Below, in pieces: positions 48,921 through 58,450 of a DNA stretch of 64,000 nt. The stretch is taken from the NCBI GenBank assembly GCA_946122785.1, contig CAMGYJ010000004.1:54754679-54818678 (forward strand). The letters run 5' to 3'. Each line of letters starts with the position of its first letter. Within the stretch, counting starts at the first letter, position 1. The translations under genes and the position numbers were made by a program. Under the pieces are notes generated by a model. It searched no databases. It saw only the letters and a list, made by a program, of their open reading frames with translations, and was not told the origin of the DNA. The stretch is from Linum tenue (Eukaryota; Streptophyta; Magnoliopsida; Malpighiales; Linaceae).

Positions 48921-49195
48921 ATACAAACAATACAAACTAGACCGACAAACATTACAAAACATACTAACAGTACAAAATGCCACTACTTACAATACAAAAC
49001 AGTAAACTTGTATTACAAATCAATAAATACAAAGCATACAAATCATTCCATAAAAATATACAAACTAGACAACACAAACATTACAAATTGCAATATATAC
49101 AAAATAGTCATATAAACATTACAAACTAGAATGATAAACGATACAAACAGAATCGATACAAACATTACAAAATAGTTCGACAAACATTATAAAAC
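48921..49195. repeat. Degenerate acaaac-type low-complexity array
   Basis: Loose ~20-bp units built on cattacaaa and tacaaac continue the array at 47350-47462 across the Pack-MULE. They are followed by a CT microsatellite at about 49198-49220. Confidence 0.6.
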
Positions 49196-49452
49196 TGGTC
49201 TCTCCCTCCCTCTCTCTCTCATACAGCAGAAATATGGTGCCCATATCCCCAAAGCCACCGCTCGGGAAGCTCTCCGCAGGGGAGAATTAATCGACCCATG
49301 GGTGGAAGTCGGACAGCTCCGCTGGTGGGCCCAACATATTTTTATTTTAATTTTAATGAATAAATTGTGTAATTACTACATTGTTCTTCATTAAATTGGA
49401 TTAATCTGAACCATTGGATTTTAATGAAGTGTAAGGCTTGGAATTTACTTAG

Positions 49453-49486
49453 TCAGGTGACTAAGGGACCCCCCTTAGTCACCTGA
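49453..49486. repeat. Perfect 15-bp hairpin
   Basis: tcaggtgactaaggg (49453-49467) and its exact complement (49472-49486) surround a 4-base loop. It is located just left of a hAT relic. It could be a foldback or the fused ends of an excised element; it is not a known terminator. Confidence 0.75.
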
Positions 49487-49499
49487 TCTTAACCCCAAT

Positions 49500-49955
49500 G
49501 TGCGAGCCGAACGGGTATCTCATATCCATGTCCCGTTCGAGGTACTATGCGTCGATCGTATGAGTATGAGACGGAACGAGTCGACTCACTCTTACATGTT
49601 ATTTGAAAAAAATGCACGCAAATTTTTACTTTTTATGATAAAACGAATGAAAAACACTTTATGAATGAAAAATAGTGATACTAAATTGCGTCTAACTACT
49701 CGAAAGATCAAGTCTAATTAGATTTAAAAAAAGGTCGAAATAGGAGAAATATAATAGATAATGTGAGAAATTGAGATAAAATGATCCCAGAACGGAATGT
49801 GGCGGGCGAGAAGCCTCTCCTCCGTGCTACTGCGAACAGCGCAGATCAGATATTCATGTCTCGTCCCATGCTACTACGGGTAGTGTAATATCTGCCTCAT
49901 GACGAATCAGATCAGATGATACCCAGTGATACGGGTTCAATTTGCCATCCCTAAG
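49500..49955. mobile_element. Degenerate hAT-like element (TAGGGATGGCAAT family)
   Basis: Its middle (ttgaaaaaaatgcacgcaaa, aacactttatgaatgaaaaa, agtgata) aligns with the element at 24154-24619. Its right end, aatttgccatcccta, is intact at about 49941-49955. The left end has lost the tagggatggc sequence and I see no duplication. Confidence 0.65.
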
Positions 49956-50214
49956 TTTTCACTTTTCAAGCCATTAGTTTTTCCGTCCTAGAAATTACCA
50001 CCAAAGATGAAAGAGTAATTTTCCTCGGTCAATCTACCTCACCTTTTTCCCCACAGAAGTTCACTTTTATCCACCATCGAATAAAAAAGAAAACAAGGTT
50101 ACACAGGAAAACCTACATATAGAATATTGTTGCAATTATTTGTTCTGGGACATATCGCATTTGAATAGAAAATTAGATACCATAAACAAAAATATATTCT
50201 AATTTTAGTTTTCA

Positions 50215-50780
50215 TTATAATGTCAATTGTACATGATTGTCTTTTAATTTAGCAAATTCATCAATATTGGAGTCTTTATCCATACCAATAACATACTCCC
50301 TAAAAGAAAATATTTAAGCAATCATCAAGAAATTCATCGCTCATTTTGTTACGCAATAATTTTTGCATGTTTAATTATTGAAAATGTTCTCTTAGTAGTA
50401 GTCGTTGAGACGGACTAGGTTAACACTAAACGAATCAACTGACAAATCAATTTGTATTGTGTGTCTATCCTTGTTTCCCCCACCTTCTCTAGTAATTTTG
50501 TAAGTGAAGGAACTTCATATTCCTGACTACGAACCACATGAGCAGCAATATCGTAGCTCATTCTTCAAAGAATGCATCTAAGAGCCTTCAAAGTCTCGAG
50601 GATACACTCTTGAACAAGTTTGTAATTTTTTCTTCATCAAAAGACCAAAAAGAATTTTATGATCTAGTGCACTACTCAACTGAAGCAAATCTAAATAATG
50701 ATTCAGCAAATTTGTAAATATTTTCTTCATCAAAAGAGTAATGGAAAGAAAACCAACGTCCGACAAATTGGTGGCAGAAT
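50215..50780 (-). pseudogene. hAT transposase C-terminal relic
   Basis: On the minus strand I read, in several frames, LSSALDHKILFGLLMKKK and SRVYPRDFE, then YDIAAHVVRSQEYEVPSL, LICQLIRLVLT, VSTTTTKRTFSIIKHAK, then MSDEFLDDCLNIFFREYV and NIDEFAKLKD. This is the order of the C-terminal region and dimerisation domain (Dimer_Tnp_hAT) of plant TTF-type hAT transposases, where the usual text is LP(V)STATTERAFSAMK. Several stops and frameshifts are present, so it is dead. It may be the remains of a source for the small hAT elements, but nothing links them directly. Confidence 0.75.
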
Positions 50781-50799
50781 TTAATTCGAGTCCGTTTGT

Positions 50800-52780
50800 C
50801 CCCTCATTCTTATATTGTTTTTGGGGGCTAGGGGAATTTTTTGAGTTCCGACACAGAAGGGCGATGTTTAGTTTACAGGTTTTTTATTTTAATGAAACTT
50901 TTTACTTCTAGTTTTTTACATGTAAAACTTTTAGGTTTTATTGCGTCTTATTTTATTATATGAAAATCATTGGGGCTACAATTTTTAGGTTAAATGTAGA
51001 GTAGTGGTTTGGATATGTTCATTTGAACCATTTTTCTAGTTACACAAAATCTTATCATAAGATAACATTGTACCAACTTTTAAATAGCACTGGGCCAAAT
51101 ACCTAAAATCAAAAAATTAATACACTATACTAGATCTGGACCCAGAGGAGGACTGCGACGTGGCCAACCCTGAATCCGCCATTGTTATCTGGTCAAGAAG
51201 ATCTTTTGAGAGGTCCGGCGATGATCGTCTCTTTTCAAGTATGACTAACTAAGGCAAGTGTACATGTCGTAGAAGAATACAGTGGCAAGCAAGGTCGCAT
51301 CTAGAGGGACAATGACTACTAGTAATGAGTTATATTTCATATTATCACATTGGATCTTTTAGTGTTTGTGTTTTAATTAAGATTAACTACTAAAGCACAA
51401 AATTCGAACTACAACGCAATTTACCAACGATAAAACCAAGCAAATAAAGAGTTGTTTAGTTTCGAATCCCCCTAGCTCGTTATGAGAATCAACCTAACAC
51501 AATACAAATGCGATTTACCAATCCCAGACTGTAGGAATTCCCAAATTGGTGTTATATAAACTTATCTTCTCGTGTATTAACACCCTATTAGTATTGACAG
51601 TGACAGCAGTGGCGCAAACGATGGACCTGGAGCCTTTTGTGGCGGCACTTCAGGCCATGCAGGAATATGGTTCTGAAGCCGATGATGTGATGCTTAAGGG
51701 GAGCCTTCATCTAAAGGTTGTTCTCTTGCTTTCCAGTTAGATTTCTTAAGGGGAGCTAATCTTGTGAGATGTTGGTTCGATTCGGTTGGATGTGATCTTT
51801 TGGATTATTTTTGTTTTGGTCACAGACTGTTGGAACTTGATATTTTCTATCGTTATGTTGATTGCCTTTTCACATGAATATCTTAAATGTCTTTTGGTCG
51901 AAAAGAAGTATTTTTTTTTTTTGCACTTATGATTTAAAATGAGATTGTTGAACGACTTTCCAAATCATAGTTGCTCTACAAAAGGAAGGAAGATAGCGCA
52001 AAATTTCCTTCTCTGGTTCGGCAAAAAAATTAAATACAACGGTCAGAAAAGAGAAGGGTGTATAAACCAGTGCACTTCGCTATAACAAGCATCTTTGAGG
52101 AAAACGTTATAGGGCATCTGGGAAAAGAGGGTCAATTGTGATAGAGGAAAATGTTCTATCAAATTGACGCTTGTAAACGGGTCTAGAATTTGGGATCTGG
52201 GTGTTCTACATTATTCAACTTGAGTTTTCTCTTTTTTTGAGTATGGAATCTTCTTGAGTCCCTTGCTTGATAAAAAAAACTAAATAAAAAAGAGTCTCCT
52301 CGTGGGTACTGGTTCTAGGACAAGGACTGACCAGTAGTTTGGGAACCTCGTTAAAACTCTTGTATCCATTTACTTTCCTATTGTGTACTTCTAGCATTTT
52401 CCTTAGTACTCTATTTTCATTTGATACTATGTCTCTAAGGACTTTTGTCCGAGGAAGAATACGAGTTACAGGGGTGTTATGGTTTAGTCCTCTAGTTGGG
52501 CCTGACCACCCTTCAACCCATATTGTCTTTTATTTAATTAATTCTATTTGTGGGCTTGGTGAATACTTGGGCCCAAACTAAAGGAGCCTAAGGGACGAGT
52601 GTCGAAGACACAAAATCTTTTATCTTTCTCATCTCCTTCCTCAGTCTATTCGTCCCAAATTCATTTGAACCCTAAATTTTTGTAATCCCCAATACGATTT
52701 CAATTGGGCGGGATTAGAAAACTTGAATAAGGACTTCTATGTAGTTTGGAAATCCTACAATATATGCTAAGTGTGAATTG
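50800..52780. other. Intergenic DNA; one unidentified short frame
   Basis: AT-rich DNA with no recognised gene. At 51621-51716 a short frame reads MDLEPFVAALQAMQEYGSEA and ends next to a possible splice donor (ctaaag|gttgttc). It looks like a real exon of some gene, but I cannot identify it and no continuation is found. The stretch 51420-51540 (aatccccctagctcg) resembles 25290-25325. Confidence 0.35.
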
Positions 52781-54425
52781 TGCTAGATGACTCGCACAAA
52801 ACTACACCACAAATTAATCCCGACTAGAGCCCAAGTTTTTAAACTCTAGCCGGGTGCAGTATAGAGCAAGTATTCAAATTGTCAACCCGGGCCGATCCAT
52901 GTACCCCTACTTCAATCACTTAAGTTGTTATCTAGTAAAACAGTTTTGGAGTTTCAAACTAAGAAACTACAAACTAAACAAGCAAAGAAAAGTAAATAAA
53001 GGAAAACTCTAACTAAGGAAGTTTCACCCAGGAGTTACTTCCACCTAACTAGCTACCGTGACTCGCTGGATTGAAACGATTGATATGGGCAAGGTAACCG
53101 TGAACTGCAGAGGGATGCTAATATGGTCGTAGACCACAATCTCAATTGCTAAACTGAGGTAAACATTATAGGCCGTGTCACTCGGCCCTCTCGGTTTAGG
53201 CAATTGGTGGTTGACTTACTCCCTCACTCAACTCAAGGGTTGGACGGCTTAATCGCGCTTAACCAATTTGCCTAATTCAACATGGAGGTTTGCCCTAAAT
53301 TAACCTTGTTAGGTGGCTTAAAAAGCTAAAGGAAAACCAACTCGATTGAGTCTCCCTTGGAAGGGGGATTTTCCTCTCTAAGCTAGGTTAAAGTGGCTAA
53401 TTAGATTGCAAAGCACCAACATGCACAAACCTAAAGATGCTAAGCATAATTATGCACAATCCTTAGGTTCTAAGCACCAACATGCACAAACATAAGGATG
53501 CTAGCACAAAACATGCACAACCTTAGATTTCTAAGCACAAGCATGCACAATCAACATGAATAATACATCAATCATTGAATTAAACAATATCCAATGACAA
53601 TCATTCAATCTAAACAAGTAATTACAAAGTATTAGTTAGAGATCTACAACACCCAAGAGAAAAGAGTGAGTTTCTAGAGAGAGAGAGAGGGATTACAAAT
53701 TTGAGCTCAATATATTATTCTTCTTCTAGGCTTGAATCTCCACCCATGCCTCCAATGATGCTCCAATATCACACTAGCACTCTCTCTCTCTCTCTCTCTC
53801 CCTAGAATTCCCCTTTGGTGTTTTAGGTTGAAACCCTAGAGAAAGAAAGTGTTCCTTCTCCAAAAAACCAACTTCCTTTTCTCTCTCTTCCCACTATTGT
53901 CTTCATATTTGCCCGAAAGTTACCAGTTCACGGACGCGTTAGCAGTTCATGGCCGTGAACACCTAAATGCGTCCGTGAACTTAGTGTCGTCCAAAATGCA
54001 CCGCTTCACTCTCCTAGGTTCATGGTCAATGGCCCCATTTCACGGTCTTAGAGACCGTGAACTCGCCTGGCGTCAGTAACTTCGGATTTGGCCCTGGAAC
54101 CTTGACGTTCACGGTCTGTGGTCCATGTTCACGGTCTTAGGAGACTATGAACTGCTTGTCTGGTCGTGAACTGCGGCTGTTTTCTGGACGCCTTCACTTC
54201 ACTATTACAAGGCAATTGTCACGGTCGACTTTTCTTTGGTTTTTGCGCTTTTTGACCTATAATTATCCCAAAACTCGTCCTCGACCCTTCTACACGTGCT
54301 AGGACCTGAAATGTATCAAAACAAGCACAACCTAGCGTGCAATATGTCGAGGAACGATGAAATACTAAGCTAAACGAATAAGAAATAAGGGGTAAAATGT
54401 ATACATTTGAGCCCGAATCACTAGA
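52781..54425. repeat. LTR-like dispersed repeat, divergent copy C
   Basis: The right end (acgtgctaggacctgaaatgt, acaacctagcgtgcaatat, agctaaacgaataagaaata) matches copies A and B. The middle has CT and GA microsatellites (53676-53690, 53773-53806) and repeated gttcacgg / gtccgtgaac words shared with 34550-34760. Short units, aagcacaaacatgcacaa, repeat at 53410-53550. No coding sequence is seen. Confidence 0.55.
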
Positions 54426-54924
54426 GTATCACAATATTGATTCAACATAGGACTGGGGGAAGCTCATCTGAGTGAAGTTTTCTCAATTTGAATTCAATCA
54501 CAATTTACTTGCGTGCGTGCTTAGTTTGTTAGTTTAAAACAACAAATCGATTATTGGATAACGCTTAGGTTGCTGAAGTAAGGTAGATAGACCGCTCGAG
54601 TTTGATAAATCAAAATACTCTCTTTATACTACACTTGTTTGAAGGTTGCATTTGGTCTTCGATTGTGATAGGTATAGTTAGTAGTGAGCCAGGTTGGTAA
54701 CTGTCAGTGAGATAATGTGATATGTTAATTGATAAATTGTTAGTAAATTGAATCACGGAGGTCATGTAAACTCACTGATGTTGGTAGAATAGAGTTAGTT
54801 GCTTCAATAATCTACCCTATTCTACAGTACTGGCTGGGGATTTTTGTTTTGCCCAAGAGTATATAAAGCAAGTTAAGAAGCCGTGTTCTCATTTCATATT
54901 GTAGGGGAATGGATCTGGGACAGC

Positions 54925-55200
54925 TAAGATTGCTTAGGACTTAGTCACTTTCCTTAAGAAGGAAGGGGGATTGGGACTTAAGGACTTATTTATATGTAAC
55001 ATAGTCTATGTAGGGAAGTTGATATGATTACTTTTGTTGGTTTTGGTTATTAGCTTCCATATGGAGGGAAAGATGTGCAAGTTTTTTTGGTGGGCTTGAG
55101 CAATATGCAGAAAAGATGGTAAATACATTCCTAAACGATGCTCACTTGTTTGGTACAGGACATCAAGATTTTGATTTATGTGTTTCCTCTTGTTCATGTC
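54925..55200 (+). pseudogene. LINE reverse transcriptase C-terminal scrap
   Basis: Plus-strand translation gives FLKKEGGLGLKDLFICNIVY and VGKLI, the KKEGGLGxRxxxxxNxAxxxKL motif seen after the reverse transcriptase in plant LINEs (the LINE at 2415 has HPKKEGGLGIRNFSVWNKA). A further piece may follow (KDGKYIPKRCSLVWY). It is broken by stops. Confidence 0.6.
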
Positions 55201-55464
55201 TAGCAGTCTAGGTAGATCATGTAATTGGTAGGTTGGTATATTTGTGTGTAAGGTGGCGTTTTACACCAATACTATGGTTTCGATCATGACTTTTTCGACC
55301 AGGTGTTCTTAATTAGAATTCGCAACTCATCGAAAAAATGATATTTTTGTTATCTGAAGATTAGAATACTGTATTCTTATACGAATTTGAAAATAGTCTG
55401 ATAACACAATTACAATATTCTTATGGTAGATAAGACATATTTCTAATGTAACGAAAGACGTTGA

Positions 55465-57113
55465 AGGTTCAAAAAAGCACTAGGCGTAAGGCTAGCGCTC
55501 GGCTCCTGACTTGCGCCTAGCTCGATTAAGCATTGCCTAGGCGTGCTTAGGCGTTAAGAGAAAAATGAGAAAAATTCTCACAAATTTTAGTTGTCTAGAA
55601 TGATAACACTTAGATTTGAACATAAAACAATAATAATAACAATAAGCACTACGGAAAAACAAAAGGAGAACACTTAGGTCTTAGTCTTACGCCAACTATA
55701 ATTAATTATACTAATAAACTGGGTGATAAACTGATAATTTTACCACAAAGTTTGTCATGTGTAAATAATTATCACAATTATGTGAGGTCGAGTAAAGCAA
55801 GCCCCAATATCAATGCAGTCAAAAGCGCGATTCTACCTAGAAGCGGAAAATGGGTAAAATCGTAAAACGTAGAATGAAAGCGTAAAAGCGTAAGTTTTTG
55901 ACGCATACTGAAAAATAACTAAAAATCTATTAAGTAGGACATATGCTATGCAAAATATGAATGCACAGAATTTAGATAAGTTAATAAATACATGTGATTC
56001 ATATTTAAAGTAGAGCAACTTATAGCTTCTCAATAATAAGTTCGTAAACATAAATTTTAACGATAAGCCACTTTTCCCTCTATGCTAATGAATTTGGGAA
56101 AACCCTAGTTGGTGAATTAGATTACTCTGTTGAAGTAGAATGCATCCAAGTACCTAGTATGTATCTTTTAATCTCAAATGTATCATATTGTTAGTGATTT
56201 ACTTTAAAAATATACTTTTTATAATTAATTTCATGAAAAGAATACTCATGTAGCGAACTAAAAGCGTAAAAACGTAAAGCATTTTGGTGAACTAGAACCG
56301 TAAAACCGTAAGTTTTTAAGTTTTAAAGCGCAATTTAGTCCGATTTTATACACTTAAGTTTTTATATGGAAACGAAAGCGTTTTGGTGACCCAAAAGCGT
56401 AAAATCGTAAGTTTTTAAGTTTTAAAGCGCGATTTTGACTGCATTGAGCCCCATAATATTTGTATGTACTAAACTAATTGAGTGATCTTTCTCTTGGGAA
56501 CTACCATTCGTGGCCAAACCGCATGCAATGAAGGGTCAAAGTAATAAATCAAACACCTCTCTTTTTCTTTCTTTGAGTTCACAGACAAGGAATCATATCC
56601 CCTGCAAAACGACCCACAATTCTCTTCCAAACTCAAACTCAATCTCGATTCCATTCCACCTCCCTCGGTGCCCACTCTCACCTCCTTTTTCATCTTCAAC
56701 CCAGTTCTTAACGATGAAAGAGCTCGAGAATAGTGCTCTGGTTTATCTACTCTTTCACCTACTATCCGAGTCCATCTCCGATCTTTCCTTTTCTGGCCAG
56801 TTCCAACAGAGGAGAGAAACTAGTGTGCCCAGCTGCGTAGCTAACTAGGAACTCTTCATCTTGCCTGATCGGATCACCCATAATCTTTTGGCCAGATCCC
56901 ATAAAAAACCAGTGGCCTCGGACTACGCCAAGCCCCGCTTCAGCGCGCCTTGACCGCCTCAACTGCAATTAGGCGCAATTTAGGCGCTTCTCCCACCTTT
57001 TAAGCTCTACCAGCGCTTTGTATAGCGCCTATAGCAAAAGCTCAGCGTTCCAACAACGCTTCACGCCTAATTCAAGCCTAGGCATGCGCATAACTGCGCC
57101 TTCTTGAACGCTA
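55465..57113. mobile_element. Possible composite DNA element with GGCGC-rich ends
   Basis: The flanks 55458-55464 and 57114-57120 are both acgttga. The ends aggttcaaaaaagcactagg and (reverse strand) gcgttcaagaaggcgcag are loosely inverted, and both terminal ~120 bp are rich in aggcgc, gcctagg and gcgctt words. Inside lie the element 55811-56446 and a CT-rich leader with a 44-codon frame starting at 56714 (MKELENSALVYLLFHLLSES), which looks like a captured first exon of an unidentified gene. This is tentative. Confidence 0.35.
55811..56446. mobile_element. Non-autonomous DNA element with caatgcagtc ends
   Basis: A 636-bp segment starts caatgcagtcaaaagcgcga and ends tcgcgctttt-like complement (gcgcgattttgactgcattg), an inverted pair of about 20 bp with one mismatch. 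The flanks agccccaatat (55800-55810) and agccccataat (56447-56457) match at 9 of 11 positions, as a long MULE-type duplication would. Both sub-terminal regions repeat the word aaagcgtaaaa-cgtaagtttt several times. There is no transposase. Confidence 0.7.
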
Positions 57114-57212
57114 ACGTTGACTAACAGCTTGTTCGGTTGCAATTCCTATAGAAATGAAAATGAAATTCCATTCCATTTTCCAAAATTTGGGTATATCAGC
57201 ATGATTTATACC

Positions 57213-57778
57213 TGTTCGAGCCCGGTAACTAGGCGCCCCGAACCCGCGTGCTTGTTCCTTCCCGCGAGCTCTGACCTGCACGCTGCACGGCTAATCTGAG
57301 TCCCGAGGAGGACTCGTTAGCACTCCAACGCTCAAGTCAGTTACCTTTTCTAGAGAGAGAAGTGAATAGTAATTTTAGAGAGAAGTGCCAACCTGAGTAA
57401 ATGAAGTTCACCAACCGACTATTTATACCCGAAGCCCGGCCGACCAATATCCTTCTCTTCCGCCCCTTGCCAGACCCGCAATTAATGCTCCGTACGGCCA
57501 AGCGCCCATGCGCCTCGACCATCTGACACTCTGTTCAGAAGGGTCAGGCGCATGACGTCAGCCAGTCCTCACACCCGTACCCTGGGACTCTCCTGTGTCT
57601 ACCTGTCGCACGCGCCTTGTGTCAGGGTTGCGGTCCCCACCCGTCTGGGGAGGCTCTTCCCTGTCCCTGAGCCAACTCTTCCCCTGACCCTGGCCCAGGC
57701 ACAATTCCTCAGCCTTCCTATTTCTACTCTTGGACCATATTGGTCCAACCCAGGTGGGCCATGTATACATCCCCAACA
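57213..57778 (-). repeat. 3' LTR of the Tat element
   Basis: 566 bp. On the minus strand it runs TGTTGGGGATGTATAC...GGGCTCGAACA, with TGTT/AACA ends. The inner edge directly follows the polypurine tract. The outer 5 bases, atacc (57208-57212), would be the target duplication, but the other side is out of view. Confidence 0.8.
57419..57427 (-). promoter_or_regulatory. TATA box in LTR
   Basis: On the minus strand it reads tataaatag, about 350 bp into the LTR, at the expected U3/R position. Confidence 0.7.
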
Positions 57779-57782
57779 ATTG

Positions 57783-57789
57783 CCCCCCC
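57783..57789 (-). promoter_or_regulatory. Polypurine tract core
   Basis: The minus strand has a run of seven G (ctgggggggcaat) ending 4 bases before the LTR start TGTTGGGG. Confidence 0.65.
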
Positions 57790-58300
57790 AGCTAGGCGCC
57801 TGGGGCTTTTTCCAAGGCGCCTAGCTGGAACATGGGTGTTCCTTAGGCATGGACTTTTACCTGGCGCCCTTGGACTCAGCGCGTCCGCCCCAGCTTCGAG
57901 TCGCCCTGTTTGCCTCCCATGCACCTTGCTCCCAGACCTTTGCCTTCGTGATTCCTTGGTTCCTCCCCTTGTTATCTGCCCTAGCCTCGAAGCGCCTTGT
58001 TAGCCTTCCGCGCGCCTTGCCCCCGGACTTCATCACTCGCGATTTACCGATCCCCTCTAATGCTGCGGACCCTTCAGCTCTCACCCTTTGAATGCTATCA
58101 AGGTATCCTCGGGATCCACCCCCTTCCCTCTAGGACCTTTGGACTTCTCCCCTATCCCATCGCGAGATCCCTGGGCTTCCTCTACTCTGTGAGACTCTTG
58201 AGCTTCCCCCTATCTCCCCCTAGGCCGTTTCGAATTTTGAATTTCGAATTTCGAAATTCAAAATGGGCTAACACTGAGACTCTTGAGCTTCCCCCTCCAC

Positions 58301-58308
58301 TATATATT
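58301..58308 (+). promoter_or_regulatory. Probable TATA box of the antisense gene
   Basis: tatatatt lies 143 bp before the ATG at 58451, followed by a pyrimidine-rich leader (ctctctcttctttctctcac), a typical plant transcription-start setting. A direct repeat, actctkgagcttccccct, lies just upstream (58190s and 58278). Confidence 0.55.
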
Positions 58309-58450
58309 CTCCTCTCCCCCCTCACTTTTTTCCTCACTTTCCCTCAGAAAGCTCTGACCTCTCTCTTCTTTCTCTCACTAGAAACGGCCGCTCGCCCCTC
58401 TCTTGCGCCTTCCCTAGTTGCTTCCGAGCCTCGACTTTTGCTCCCCACCA

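Noticed and set aside
53773..53806. CT/GA microsatellites considered as regulatory sites
   Set aside because: Simple repeats in a decayed repeat region, with no gene nearby.
57552..58091. Several overlapping frames in and next to the Tat 3' LTR
   Set aside because: Proline- and leucine-rich shadow frames in GC-rich LTR and leader DNA, with no conserved motif.
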